A stretch of DNA of 64,000 bases from Paenibacillus hamazuiensis (GTDB lineage: Bacteria > Bacillota > Bacilli > Paenibacillales > NBRC-103111): assembly GCF_023276405.1 (NCBI RefSeq), contig NZ_JALRMO010000001.1, positions 4,278,001 through 4,342,000 on the forward strand, in the 5' to 3' direction. Position numbers and translations under genes: made by a program. The notes beneath the pieces are model-generated. The model worked only from the letters and a program-made list of their open reading frames with translations. It ran no database searches and was not told where the DNA came from. Positions 26,197 through 36,400 of the stretch are shown in pieces; the stretch's first letter is position 1; each line of letters opens with the position of its first letter.

Positions 26197-27609
26197 TTAT
26201 ATATGAATCGGCTGGCCAAGTCCCACTTCCGAAGCTTCCATCACCATTTCCCCGAGCGTCGGGTGCGCATGGATCGTGAGCGCGATATCTTCCAGCGTTG
26301 CGCCCATCTCGATGGCAAGGCCCAGCTCCGCAATCAGGTTCGACGCTTCCGAGCCGACGATTTGCGCGCCGAGCAGAAGACCCGTCTCTTTATCGCCGAC
26401 CAGCTTCACAAAGCCCTCCGGCGAGTTCATCGACAGCGCACGGCCGTTCGCCACGTACGGGAATTTCCCGATTGCGACCGTGTGGCCGGCTGCTTTCGCT
26501 TCCGTTTCGCTGAGGCCGACGCTGGCGATCTCCGGATCGGAAAACACGACGGCCGGGATGCATTTGTAGTCGATTACGCTAGGCAGTCCGGCGATCGACT
26601 CGGCAGCGACCTTCGCTTCGTACGACGCTTTATGCGCCAGCGCCGGACCTGCGACGATGTCTCCGATCGCATAAATGTGCGGGATGCTCGTCTGGCATTT
26701 CTCGTTGATTTTGATCAGGCCGCGCTCGCCCATCTCCAGGTTGATCAGGTCGAGGCCGAGCTCTCCGTCCGTATTCGGACGGCGTCCGACCGTCACCAGC
26801 ACGTAGTCGGCGGTCACTTTCTTCTCTTCGCCTTTTACGGTGTAAGTGACCGTCACATTGGAGTCGGTTTTCTCGCAGCTTTGCGCCAGCGCTTCAGTGA
26901 CGATGTCGACGTTTTTGTTCTTCAGTCTGGCTGCCACCAGCTTCGTCAGTTCTTTCTCGAAGCCCGGCAAAATATGGTCCGATCCTTCGAGGATCGTTAC
27001 CTTGGTGCCGAACTTCGCGTACGTTTGGCCGAGCTCGACGCCGATGTAGCCGCCGCCGATCACGATCAGGCTTTGCGGAATCTCCTTGAGGGAGAGCGCT
27101 TCGGTCGAGGAAAGGATTCTTCCTCCGAACGGGAACGCCTTCAGTTCGATCGGGCGGGAGCCCGTCGCGATGATGCAGTGGTTGAATTTGTAACGCGCCG
27201 TCTCGTTGTCGTTAAACACGCGGGCTTCATGCTCGTTGATGAACAGCGCTTCGCCGTTAAACAGCTGCACTTTGTTTTTCTTCAGCAGGGCGCCGATGCC
27301 GCGTTTTCCGGTCATTTGCTCAATGATGCCGTCTTTCCACGCCTGCACCTTGGAGAAATCCACCTTCACGCCTTCCGCCGTGATGCCGATCTCGGAAGAT
27401 TCGTGCGCCGCCTCGTATTGATGGGCCGCAGAAATGAGCGCTTTGGAAGGAATGCAGCCGCGGTTCAAGCAGACTCCGCCGACGGTGTCTTTTTCCACAA
27501 GCAGTACGCTTTTGCCGAGCTGGGCGGCTTTGATCGCCGCCACATATCCGCCGGGTCCCGCGCCGATGACCAGCACGTCGATTTCTACAGAAGCGTCTCC
27601 TACAACCAT
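26197..27609 (-). CDS. lpdA: Dihydrolipoyl dehydrogenase (E3)
   Basis: 470 residues. FAD site GAGPGGYVAAIKAAQLG, redox disulfide GGVCLNRGCIPSK, NAD site GGGYIGVELGQTYAKFG, second FAD contact IYAIGDIVAGPALAHKA, and the C-terminal dimer motif TIHAHPTLGEMVMEA with the catalytic His-Glu pair. It reoxidises the lipoyl arms of the pyruvate dehydrogenase complex and passes electrons to NAD. GGAGGTGTAAGCG precedes ATG. It lies 3 bp after the E2 gene. Confidence 0.97.
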   Translation of the reverse strand: MVVGDASVEIDVLVIGAGPGGYVAAIKAAQLGKSVLLVEKDTVGGVCLNRGCIPSKALISAAHQYEAAHESSEIGITAEGVKVDFSKVQAWKDGIIEQMTGKRGIGALLKKNKVQLFNGEALFINEHEARVFNDNETARYKFNHCIIATGSRPIELKAFPFGGRILSSTEALSLKEIPQSLIVIGGGYIGVELGQTYAKFGTKVTILEGSDHILPGFEKELTKLVAARLKNKNVDIVTEALAQSCEKTDSNVTVTYTVKGEEKKVTADYVLVTVGRRPNTDGELGLDLINLEMGERGLIKINEKCQTSIPHIYAIGDIVAGPALAHKASYEAKVAAESIAGLPSVIDYKCIPAVVFSDPEIASVGLSETEAKAAGHTVAIGKFPYVANGRALSMNSPEGFVKLVGDKETGLLLGAQIVGSEASNLIAELGLAIEMGATLEDIALTIHAHPTLGEMVMEASEVGLGQPIHI

Positions 27610-27612
27610 CGC

Positions 27613-28974
27613 TTACACCTCCATAACGAGAAGCTCAGGATCAGCCAGCAGCTGTTTGATATAGTTCAAGAAATTTTGTGCCGTTGCGCCGTCGATGATG
27701 CGGTGATCGTAGCTAAGCGACAGCGCCATGACCGGAGCGATGACGATTTCGCCGTTTTTCACGACCGGCTTCTCGGAGATGCGTCCCGTACCGAGAATCG
27801 CCACTTCCGGGAAGTTGATGACCGGTGTAAAGAACATGCCGCCGGCCGAACCGATATTGGTGATCGTCAGCGTGCCGCCCTTCATTTCGTTCGGGCCGAG
27901 TTTGCCTTCGCGGCCGCGGGTTGCCAAATCCTTGATCGCACTGGCGATCGTCCAGATGTTTTTGCGGTCGGCGTCGTGGATGACCGGAACGATAAGGCCT
28001 GCATCCGTATCGGTGGCGATGCCGATGTTGTAATATTTCTTGTATACAATTTCGTTCGTCTGCTCGTCGATCGTCGCGTTCATGACCGGGAACTGGCGGG
28101 CTGCCGCGACGAGCGCCTTCACGATGAACGGCAGGTACGTCAGCTTGACGCCTTTCTTCTCGGCGACCGGCTTCGCTTTTTCACGCAGCGCGACGAGCTG
28201 GGTGACGTCGACCTCGTCCATATGCGTCACGTGCGGCGCCGTGTACACCGACTTGACCATGGCGCTTGCAATCGCCTTGCGGATGCCCTTCAGCGGCACG
28301 CGCTCCTCGGTGCGGTCGCCCATAGGCGCCGCGGCCGCTTGCGCTGCCGGTGCCGCTGCGGCTTCGGCCGCCTCGGCAGGCGCCGCTGCTGCGGCTGCGC
28401 CGCCTCCGGCCGCGAACGCGAGCACGTCCTCGCGCGTGACGCGGCCGTTTTTGCCGGTCGCGCGCACCTGCGCGAGCGGCACGCCTTTCTCGCGTGCGAG
28501 CTTGCGCACGCTCGGGGTGGCAAGCACGAGCTGCGCCGTGCCTGCGCCTTCTTGCGCCGCCGGCGCGGCTGCGCCTGCGAGCGGCGTCTCGATTTTCGCA
28601 GCGGCTACGTTCGCTGCGACTGCGCTGCCCACCGGCTCGACCGCTGCCGGTGCCGGGGCTGCCGCCGGCGCGGGAGCGGCCGGTTCGGCGTGTCCGCCGC
28701 CATGGCCGCCGTGCGCCTGCGCCGGAATTTCGCCTTCGGCGTCGATGACGGCGATGACGTCGCCGATCGTGCACACCGTGCCTTCGCTTACTTTGATCTC
28801 TACGATTTTGCCCGCTACCGGGGAAGGCACTTCAACGACCGACTTGTCGTTTTGCACTTCCATGATGATCGTCTCATCATTGACCGCATCGCCGGGCTTT
28901 ACATGCCACTTGACGATCTCCCCCTCGTGAATGCCTTCGCCGAGCTCGGGGAATCTATATTCGAAAATCGCCAC
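27613..28974 (-). CDS. pdhC: Dihydrolipoamide acetyltransferase (E2)
   Basis: 453 residues with a GTG start after AAGGAGGTC. One lipoyl domain (about 1-80; lipoyl Lys in [11 protein letters not shown]), a long Ala/Pro/Glu-rich linker, a peripheral-subunit-binding domain ([28 protein letters not shown]), a second Ala-rich linker, then the acyltransferase core with the catalytic [10 protein letters not shown]. It forms the core of the complex. The linker makes the DNA locally very GC-rich. It is separated from the E1-beta gene by 419 bp that carry repeats, unlike the 3-bp gaps elsewhere in the operon. Confidence 0.96.
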   Translation of the reverse strand: MAIFEYRFPELGEGIHEGEIVKWHVKPGDAVNDETIIMEVQNDKSVVEVPSPVAGKIVEIKVSEGTVCTIGDVIAVIDAEGEIPAQAHGGHGGGHAEPAAPAPAAAPAPAAVEPVGSAVAANVAAAKIETPLAGAAAPAAQEGAGTAQLVLATPSVRKLAREKGVPLAQVRATGKNGRVTREDVLAFAAGGGAAAAAAPAEAAEAAAAPAAQAAAAPMGDRTEERVPLKGIRKAIASAMVKSVYTAPHVTHMDEVDVTQLVALREKAKPVAEKKGVKLTYLPFIVKALVAAARQFPVMNATIDEQTNEIVYKKYYNIGIATDTDAGLIVPVIHDADRKNIWTIASAIKDLATRGREGKLGPNEMKGGTLTITNIGSAGGMFFTPVINFPEVAILGTGRISEKPVVKNGEIVIAPVMALSLSYDHRIIDGATAQNFLNYIKQLLADPELLVMEV

Positions 28975-29116
28975 GATTCATGACCTCCTTGATTAGTGAC
29001 CTGAGCCTATTCCCTGCGTCCTCGCCGGTAAGTATGTTCCTGCTGCACAAGTTCTCCCGCCCTATCGACCAGAAGCGGGGTATGACAAGTTTTAAAGACG
29101 AACGACAAGTTCTTAA

Positions 29117-29360
29117 AAAAATAGAGGAACTGAGGTTCGTTATCTATGCTCATTGCCGTTCCTTTCGGAAAATAGCGGAACTAGGATTCGCTAAAAGCCA
29201 CTTTTGTTAGCACAAAGCTCGATTTTCCGACAAATAGCGCACCATGGTTCCGCTATTTCTCCGGCGGAGTCCGTTTTCCATCAAATAGCGCACCATAGTT
29301 CCTCTATTTCCGGCGGAGTCCATTTTCCATCGAACTGCGCACCGTGGTTCCGCCTTATTT
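29117..29360. repeat. Cluster of ~50-bp palindromic units inside the pdh operon
   Basis: Five related modules: AAATAGAGGAACTGAGGTTC (29117), AAATAGCGGAACTAGGATTC (29170), then AAATAGCGCACCATGGTTCC (29232), AAATAGCGCACCATAGTTCC (29283) and a diverged one at 29333. The last three lie 50-51 bp apart and are joined by CCGGCGGAGTCC-type spacers. Each module is an imperfect palindrome (AAATAGCG...CGCTATTT) that would form a hairpin in RNA. The cluster fills the E1-beta to E2 gap (28975-29393), where I see no gene. Confidence 0.75.
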
Positions 29361-29393
29361 AACCGCCACCCGCAGCCGCCTGTAGGCGCTCGA

Positions 29394-30374
29394 TTAAAAA
29401 TCGAGCACTTTGTTCAAACCGGCGATGACGGAAGCCGGGCTAGGCAGCCATTGATCTTCGATCTGCGCGAAAGGATACACCGTATCCGGCGGCGCTACGC
29501 GCAGCACCGGAGCTTCGAGGTGCAGGATCGCCTTCTCGTTGATCTGCGCGATCACTTCCGCAGCGACGCCGGCTGATTTTTGCGCTTCCTGCACGACGAT
29601 AGCGCGGTTCGTTTTCTTGATCGACTCGACGATCGTGTCGATATCGAGCGGCATCAGCGTGCGCAGGTCGATAACTTCGACTTTCACGCCGCGCTGCTTT
29701 TCGATCTCTTCCGCTGCTTTGAGCGACGTATGAACCATCGCGCCGTACGTGATGATCGTGACGTCTTTACCTTCGCGAACGACGTTCGCTTTGCCGATCG
29801 GCACCGTGTATTCGCCCTCCGGCACTTCGGCGCGGAACGAACGGTACAGGTTGAGGTGCTCCATAAAAAAGACCGGATCGTTGTCGCGGATGGCCGAGAT
29901 CAGAAGGCCCTTCGCGTCATACGGGTTGGAAGGCACGATGACCTTGATACCCGGCGTCTGCACCATAAGCCCCTCGAGCGGGTCGGTGTGCAGCTCGGCC
30001 GCTTTAACCCCGCCGCCGAACGGCGTGCGGAATACGATCGGAGCTTGATAACGGCCGCCCGAGCGGTAACGAAGACGGGCAGCCTGCACGCAGATTTGGT
30101 CCATCGCTTCGAAAATAAATCCGACAAACTGGATTTCCGCCACCGGACGGAAACCTTGCACCGCCAAACCGACAGCCAAGCCGCCGATCGCAGATTCAGC
30201 AAGCGGCGTATCGAATACGCGCTCTTCGCCGAATTCGGCCTGAAGACCTTCCGTCGCACGGAATACGCCTCCGACCTTACCTACGTCTTCCCCGAACAAA
30301 AGCACGTTCGGATCGCGCTGCAGCTCTACGCGCATCGCGTCCTTTATCGCTTGAATCATTGTCATTTGTGCCAT
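29394..30374 (-). CDS. pdhB: Pyruvate dehydrogenase E1 subunit beta
   Basis: 326 residues, the normal size. Family motifs include [50 protein letters not shown] and [15 protein letters not shown]. With E1-alpha it forms the heterotetramer that binds thiamine diphosphate and decarboxylates pyruvate. It is 3 bp downstream of the alpha gene. Confidence 0.97.
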   Translation of the reverse strand: MAQMTMIQAIKDAMRVELQRDPNVLLFGEDVGKVGGVFRATEGLQAEFGEERVFDTPLAESAIGGLAVGLAVQGFRPVAEIQFVGFIFEAMDQICVQAARLRYRSGGRYQAPIVFRTPFGGGVKAAELHTDPLEGLMVQTPGIKVIVPSNPYDAKGLLISAIRDNDPVFFMEHLNLYRSFRAEVPEGEYTVPIGKANVVREGKDVTIITYGAMVHTSLKAAEEIEKQRGVKVEVIDLRTLMPLDIDTIVESIKKTNRAIVVQEAQKSAGVAAEVIAQINEKAILHLEAPVLRVAPPDTVYPFAQIEDQWLPSPASVIAGLNKVLDF

Positions 30375-30377
30375 GAC

Positions 30378-31466
<1,089 letters not shown>

Positions 31467-31520
31467 TCACCTCATATTGAAATTAAGTGCCAAAGAGCGG
31501 CATCTTTCTGTTATAGTAGT

Positions 31521-31549
31521 ATTATAATCCTGTTTTTTTAAATTGTATA
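31521..31549 (-). promoter_or_regulatory. Candidate vegetative promoter of the pdh operon
   Basis: Read on the minus strand: TATACA, 17 bp, TATAAT, ending about 60 bp before the pdhA start. The -10 is perfect and the -35 matches at four of six positions. Confidence 0.6.
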
Positions 31550-31620
31550 TATAAAGTGTTGTTTCATAAGCCTTAATTTTCTTTTTTGAATATAACAGTT
31601 TCACTAAATATATAATACAG

Positions 31621-31648
31621 TTGACCGATTTTACACTGCTATTATAAT
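31621..31648 (+). promoter_or_regulatory. Candidate promoter of the esterase gene
   Basis: TTGACC, 16 bp, TATAAT. The expected start of transcription (about 31655) falls on the ribosome site GGGAGG at 31654-31659, so the leader would be only about 12 bases long. Confidence 0.6.
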
Positions 31649-31666
31649 ACAATGGGAGGTTTCGCC

Positions 31667-32398
31667 ATGTCCGACGACGCTTTATACTACAAACGCACCA
31701 TCGTCAAAGCCGAAGTTTCTTCCGCTTTTTTGCAGCAGCAAAGACCGGTCCGCATCTTTTTGCCGCCGGGTTACAACGAGCTTTTGTCATACCCTGTCAT
31801 CTACTGCCAGGACGGCGAACAGTTTTTCAATTTCGGCCGCATCGCCACCCATATGAACCGGCTTATTTACGACGAAAGCTTCGAGCCGGCCATCATCGTC
31901 GGCGTCGATGTCGATACGAAAACGCGGACCTCGGAGTATGCCCCCGAAGGAAGCCGCTTCCCGGTGTACTGCCGATTTTTTGCCGAAGAGCTCATCCCCT
32001 TTATCCAGCAAAATTACCCGGTGCGAACCGCTCCGGAGGATCGCGTATTGGCGGGCGATTCCCTCGGAGGAACTGTCAGCCTGCACCTTGCTTTAGATTA
32101 TCCTGACCTTTTTTGCAAGGTGTTATCCTTATCTGGCGCATTTTTGCAAGAAACCCGCGAGCGCATCGCGGCGGAGACGGATTTGTCATGGCTTTCGCTT
32201 TATATGCTTATCGGCCTTGACGAAACGGAAGTGACGACCGAGCGGGGGACGTTCGATTTTCTCGCGGAAAACCGCAAAACAAAAAAGCTTCTCGATGAGA
32301 GAAGCTCCCGTATGCTGTATGTGGAAAAACCCGGCAAACATTTGTGGGGATTTTGGCAAAACGAGCTGCCCGAAGGGATCAAATATTTGCTGCGGTAA
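31667..32398 (+). CDS. Alpha/beta-hydrolase esterase (esterase D/Fes type)
   Basis: 243 residues from ATG 31667 (GGGAGGTTTCGCC). The fold is that of putative esterases (COG2382): VRIFLPPGYNELLSYPVIYCQDGEQFF, the nucleophile elbow GDSLGGTVSLHLAL, and a late His in KPGKHLWGFWQNELP. The catalytic Asp is probably in IGLDETEV. The substrate is unknown; relatives cleave siderophore or acyl esters. It is alone on the plus strand, divergent from pdhA. Confidence 0.88.
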   Translation: MSDDALYYKRTIVKAEVSSAFLQQQRPVRIFLPPGYNELLSYPVIYCQDGEQFFNFGRIATHMNRLIYDESFEPAIIVGVDVDTKTRTSEYAPEGSRFPVYCRFFAEELIPFIQQNYPVRTAPEDRVLAGDSLGGTVSLHLALDYPDLFCKVLSLSGAFLQETRERIAAETDLSWLSLYMLIGLDETEVTTERGTFDFLAENRKTKKLLDERSSRMLYVEKPGKHLWGFWQNELPEGIKYLLR

Positions 32399-32415
32399 AT
32401 GGCCAGCGACAACAT

Positions 32416-32845
32416 TTACTCCATGTCCCGCTGCAGCAGCTTGATCTTCGTTTTCGTCCGGCGAAGCGAGTTCACCAAGCTTTCATCTGCGGTCCAAAAT
32501 GCAGCGCCATTCTGCTCGGAAACAGCGACATAAACGGCATCGTAAAGATGTACAAGATCGTTTTGCTCCGCGATTTCGCCAAGCCGCATCGCTCTCCTGG
32601 CTTATATATGTAATGGGGAGCGATAAGAACTTGCTCCACAGCTCGTCCAGCCATACTTTATCTATAAGTTTACGGCTTCATTTTTTTCGCAAAATGCTGC
32701 CAACTTCCAACTTCATCAGGCTGGGGGCAATGATTTCCGTGCGCTGCCGTATTTGTTGGACGATAAGCTTCTGTGCGAGCTGCGTATCCGGTTCTTCGGT
32801 CAGCACCTTGATCCATATGTTTGCGTCCAGGCAAACCCGGCTCAT
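32416..32845 (-). pseudogene. PIN-domain toxin (VapC-like), broken
   Basis: The frame starts MSRVCLDANIWIKVLTEEPD at ATG 32845 and runs to LEVGSILRKK, where codon 56 is TGA (32678-32680). Translation of the same frame continues as SRKLIDKVWLDELWSKFL, then a frameshift near SQES is needed to reach RAMRLGEIAEQNDLVHLYDAVYVAVSEQNGAAFWTADESLV and the TAA at 32416. The four acidic PIN residues (Asp7, Glu in LEVG, Asp in YDAVY, Asp in TADE) are all recognisable. No change in the A7 run alone restores the frame, so this is real decay and not just a read error. Confidence 0.75.
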
Positions 32846-33092
32846 CGTTCACCATCTCTCAACCGTCGGATCTCCCCGGTCGAATCGGGGTGAATGCCGC
32901 TCGTTTCCTTAATTTTCTCCCGTATGAGCGCAATATCCCGCAGCACTTTTTCTCCCTCATGCCACTTCATATATTCCTCAGCCATGTCGACGACGATATG
33001 GTTTAACGACTTTTTTCGCTTTCCGCCCGCATCGTCAAGTAATCGACGACGGGTTGGGGAAAGCGAATGGTCAACTGCTTCTTATCGATCAT
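32842..33092 (-). pseudogene. RHH-type antitoxin, frameshifted
   Basis: ATG 33092 opens MIDKKQLTIRFPQPVVDYLTMRAESEK, a ribbon-helix-helix-like start, then meets TAA. Adding one A to the A6 run near 33022 restores KSLNHIVVDMAEEYMKWHEGEKVLRDIALIREKIKETSG and a stop that overlaps the PIN gene's ATG (ATGA). The antitoxin-toxin order and overlap are those of a vapBC-type pair. GGGGAGTGG precedes the start. Either a single-base deletion or a homopolymer error. Confidence 0.7.
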
Positions 33093-33225
33093 GGAAAACC
33101 ACTCCCCGAATCAATAATATACCTCAATTATAAATGGATTCATATGATGATCCAACGCGCGAAACAGCCTGCATGCCGCACCGATCGCCGATCGCGGGGG
33201 ATCGGGCGGCGACACGCCGCTGCGG

Positions 33226-34083
33226 CTACTCCGCGCGCGGCGGCGCGTAGCGCGCCCGGAGCGCCGCGGCCATCGCTGCGACGTCCGCCGCATCCGGCAA
33301 ATCGCCGGATGCGGCCGGACGCAGAGTCACGCCGGCATCGCGCAGCGCGCCGGCGATCCGGCCCGCGAGCTGCTCCGCCGTTATCGGCGCGAGCAGCTCG
33401 CTGACGCTCGCCATCCGCTCGGGTTCGACGAGCGGATACTGCTCCGCCGCGGCGCCTTCGGCCGCCGTCCGGTAAAACGCGCGGGCTCGCTCGCCCCGTT
33501 CGGCGCCGCTGCCCTCGGCCACGATGAACGCTTGCACCGCATAAGCGTTCAGCTGCCGGCGCTGGGCGAGCCCGCAAAATTTGCGGCCGCCGATCGAGAT
33601 GTCGTAATCGCCGGGGCAATACGACCCGGCGATTTCGCCTTTGTCCACCTGCGCGCCGGCGGTCTCCAAAGCCGCTCCGACGATGCGGTACATCAGCTCG
33701 AAGTCGCCGCGAAAATCGCCGGGCGAGCCGATGCCGCCGGGCGGTTTGGGCAGCACCAGCGTGACGTTGAGCACGCCGGGATCAAGCGGCACCGCGGCGC
33801 CGCCGGAATTGCGCACGACGGTGCGGCAGCCCTGCTCCTCGAGCTCGCGCATCGCGCGAACGGCACCGGGCAGCCGGCTGTCGCGCAGGCCCAGCACCAG
33901 CGCCTGCGGATGCCGCCACATGTGCAGCACCGGGGTCATCCCTTGCCCGACCTTGCGGCAGAGCAGCTCATCCAGTGCAAACGGGTACGCGATATCGTCG
34001 TGCCACTCCCGGGTCCGATCCAGCAGGAGCAGCTCCGCGGGCAAACTTAATTGTTCCAGCCATACGCTTAATCTTCGGTTCAT
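33226..34083 (-). CDS. lipL: LipL-like octanoyl/lipoyl-protein transferase
   Basis: 285 residues from ATG 34083 (GGAAAGG site). It belongs to the BPL/LplA/LipB fold: WRHPQALVLGLRDSRLPG, VVRNSGGAAVPLDPGVLNVTLVLP, and GSYCPGDYDISIGGRKFCGLAQRR. Cys156 (SYCPGD) matches the position of the catalytic Cys of the amidotransferase LipL rather than LplJ. LipL moves octanoate from GcvH to E2 subunits, which the pdh operon nearby (E2 at 27613) would need. The alternative is a general lipoate-protein ligase A family protein. Confidence 0.8.
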   Translation of the reverse strand: MNRRLSVWLEQLSLPAELLLLDRTREWHDDIAYPFALDELLCRKVGQGMTPVLHMWRHPQALVLGLRDSRLPGAVRAMRELEEQGCRTVVRNSGGAAVPLDPGVLNVTLVLPKPPGGIGSPGDFRGDFELMYRIVGAALETAGAQVDKGEIAGSYCPGDYDISIGGRKFCGLAQRRQLNAYAVQAFIVAEGSGAERGERARAFYRTAAEGAAAEQYPLVEPERMASVSELLAPITAEQLAGRIAGALRDAGVTLRPAASGDLPDAADVAAMAAALRARYAPPRAE

Positions 34084-34236
34084 GGCGGCTTTTTCCTTTC
34101 CGGTTAACGATTTAAAGCTTATTGTAAGCCACCGCTCGGCTTGCCGCAAGACAATTGCTTGAGTTTGAGTCGGAACTGCCGTGAACCCCCGCTAACGCTC
34201 CTCTTGCAGACTGAAAGCATAAAGCGCAAAATCAAT

Positions 34237-34773
34237 TTATCCGGACGACTCCAAACCGACGATTCTCGCCTGGCCCCACGGGGCGATTTTTACCCGGACG
34301 ACCATATCTCCCGCCCTTTTCTCCAGTTCCTTCCCTGTTCCCTCAGGCACGTAGTAACGCTCCAGGCCGTATCGGACGGCTATCGCTTCGCCCATGTCAT
34401 ATTCGACCCGCCCCTTCATTACGACCATGTCGCCGCTGACGGAAGCCGGTTTGGCGCCGTAGGCGGCCTCCGGGTGAAACACTCCGTCCTTGTCCTGCAT
34501 TAGCACGACATACACGACGTCGCCTTTCTTGGGAGCTTTCCCGGCTTCCTTCCACATCTCCGGCTTAAGCCGGCTCATCTCATACGTTAAAGTGACGTAA
34601 TCGCCGTACAGCATATCCCGGGGGTCCACCGGGATCGTGTGTAGCCGGATTTCCCGGCCCCATACGCCTGCGGCCCAGTAGGAGCCGGCGAGAACGAGCA
34701 GGAATAAAATTTGCGCGGCCACAACTATTCCGAGCTTGCCGCTTCGCTTTTTGAGCACACTCCTTTCCGTCAT
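34237..34773 (-). CDS. GDYXXLXY domain protein (membrane-anchored)
   Basis: 178 residues from ATG 34773 (GGAGGGAGAACG). A single N-terminal helix (LGIVVAAQILFLLVLAGSYWAAG) is followed by an outside domain with the name-giving motif GDYVTLTYEMS. The ATG overlaps the stop of the DUF2157 gene (ATGA), a pairing seen in many bacteria, so the two proteins probably work together in the membrane. Function unknown. Confidence 0.88.
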   Translation of the reverse strand: MTERSVLKKRSGKLGIVVAAQILFLLVLAGSYWAAGVWGREIRLHTIPVDPRDMLYGDYVTLTYEMSRLKPEMWKEAGKAPKKGDVVYVVLMQDKDGVFHPEAAYGAKPASVSGDMVVMKGRVEYDMGEAIAVRYGLERYYVPEGTGKELEKRAGDMVVRVKIAPWGQARIVGLESSG

Positions 34774-35990
34774 CGTTCTCCCTCCTTCCCTTCGCTGAAA
34801 AACCGCCTGCGCCGCCGGTTCAAAAACCAGCTGAGCGCGAGCAGAATGACTCCGCCGATCACGAAAAACAGCGACTTGTCCATAAAATCCCACGTCAGCT
34901 TGCCGTAAGCGATCATCGTCGTAAAGATGAACAACACGGTGCCGACATTGATTTTGAAGCCCCACTCCTCGCTGTAGCCGCGCCAAAGCACGTACAGCGA
35001 AAACAGAAACAGCGCAACCAGATAGAGCAGCTCCACCAGGGCGGGCGAATAAATGAGCGGCAGGAAAAGCAGCCACTCGGCGGCGCTGACTTCCCGTTTC
35101 CGGCGGTATTTGCCGGCGGCGGAAACCGCTAGCAGAGCGAGGAGCACCGGCAAATATAGAGACGCGTCCGCCCGGAACGAATCTAGGTTTCCATACGCCT
35201 CATCGTAAAACAGGACGAGAAATACGCCCATCAAAAACGCCGCGATCAGCGGAGCCGCCTGAAACGCGCCGGCATGGTCCCGCTGCCCAAGCCAATCCCC
35301 GGCCGCGTAAAGCAGCAATGCCGGAATCAATATCCAGAGCGGCTTCCAGTCCATAAACACGATCAAAATAAGCGACTGAATCATGAGGCTAACATTGAGC
35401 AGCCACATCAGCAGCGCGCTCTGCCTCACTTTCCAGATGTAGAAGCCCAAGCCGGCGGTCATCAGCGCCAGCGCCGTATAGCTGAACGTATGAAAGCTGA
35501 TCGTGCTGTACAGCTGCGCAATGTTAAAAATAATCAGGCTGAGCGTAAACAGGTACCTGCTGCGATACAAATACGTCAGCACCATTCCCGTGACTCCCCA
35601 AACGATCATCGCTCCGGCACCGGTCGCCAGCAGGTGAAACATTTGTCCGACCAGCACGATTCCTCCGCCGAACGATATGAGCCCGATGCCGATCAGCGCG
35701 ATTCCCAGCTTTTCCTGACCGCGGGCGGCCAACCTTTCCCCTGCCGCGTAAAAACCGGCCATCGCCGCGATGATGATCGCAAGCCGCAGCCCTTCCGCAA
35801 TATCCTGCCAATTGGCGGCGATAAAGCTGAGTACGCCGAGCCCTACCAGAATGCTGCCGAATATCGGCAGAAGGCCGGGCGATTGTTTTTTTCCATCGTA
35901 TAAAGAAAGAATCCTTTCGTACTGCTCGCGCGTCACGATCTGCTGCTCCACCCAGCGCAATCCTTCGCGCTCCACCCATTTTTTTGACAT
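34770..35990 (-). CDS. DUF2157 multi-helix membrane protein
   Basis: 406 residues from ATG 35990 (GAAAGGAAGC). A short cytoplasmic start (MSKKWVEREGLRWVEQQIVTREQYERILSLY) contains the DUF2157 pattern. About 12 hydrophobic helices follow, with FGSILVGLGVLSFIAANW first. Some of its length overlaps with DUF4401-type proteins. Translationally coupled to the GDYXXLXY gene. Function unknown. Confidence 0.88.
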   Translation of the reverse strand: MSKKWVEREGLRWVEQQIVTREQYERILSLYDGKKQSPGLLPIFGSILVGLGVLSFIAANWQDIAEGLRLAIIIAAMAGFYAAGERLAARGQEKLGIALIGIGLISFGGGIVLVGQMFHLLATGAGAMIVWGVTGMVLTYLYRSRYLFTLSLIIFNIAQLYSTISFHTFSYTALALMTAGLGFYIWKVRQSALLMWLLNVSLMIQSLILIVFMDWKPLWILIPALLLYAAGDWLGQRDHAGAFQAAPLIAAFLMGVFLVLFYDEAYGNLDSFRADASLYLPVLLALLAVSAAGKYRRKREVSAAEWLLFLPLIYSPALVELLYLVALFLFSLYVLWRGYSEEWGFKINVGTVLFIFTTMIAYGKLTWDFMDKSLFFVIGGVILLALSWFLNRRRRRFFSEGKEGER

Positions 35991-36096
35991 GCTTCCTTTC
36001 ACCTCGCTGCTGCAACGTCTTAATCTCAGTATATCCGAACGGTTTTCCAAAAAAAGTACTAACTTTCCGTAGTACCTTAACGGCGCAAGACAAAAA

Positions 36097-36121
36097 CCCC
36101 TTATTCCGCATGAATAAGGGG
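36097..36121 (-). terminator. Terminator of the small acidic-protein gene
   Basis: CCCCTTATTC / GAATAAGGGG around a five-base loop, followed on the minus strand by TTTTTGT. It lies 19 bp after the stop at 36140. Confidence 0.8.
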
Positions 36122-36139
36122 TCCTCACGCAGTCCGCGC

Positions 36140-36301
36140 TTACTGCTCGGGCTGCGTATTTTCTTCGTATTCGTCAGGAAAATCGATTTGATCGGGGAAC
36201 AGCGAGCGAACAAATAGCGCAGCCTCTTCCTGCAGGGGCAGGGTGTCTCGGCGCTCACTCGCTCCTTCAGCTTCCCGATCCGGCTGTTTGGAGTTGGACA
36301 T
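36140..36301 (-). CDS. Small acidic hypothetical protein (53 residues)
   Basis: ATG 36301 has GGAAAGGAGCACCGCG upstream and the gene is followed by a clean terminator, so it is probably real. The protein is charged and soluble (SNSKQPDREAEGASERRD at the start, FPDEYEENTQPEQ at the end) with a short hydrophobic middle (EEAALFVRSLF). No family recognised. Confidence 0.6.
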   Translation of the reverse strand: MSNSKQPDREAEGASERRDTLPLQEEAALFVRSLFPDQIDFPDEYEENTQPEQ

Positions 36302-36400
36302 CGCGGTGCTCCTTTCCGGAAAACATGCAGGTGATTGCCGGCGGACAAAGCCGGCTGCTTCTCCTAATTTGCCCCGCATAACACAGTCCCATTCCGCCTT

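Noticed and set aside
25933-28983. Plus-strand open frame of 1016 codons
   Set aside because: It lies opposite the E3 and E2 genes, whose motifs are complete, and its translation is Arg/His-rich with no family features. A GC-rich antisense shadow.
29117-29360. CRISPR-like or riboswitch region in the pdh gap
   Set aside because: The spacers between units are themselves repeated, and the gap is inside an operon with no known riboswitch signature.
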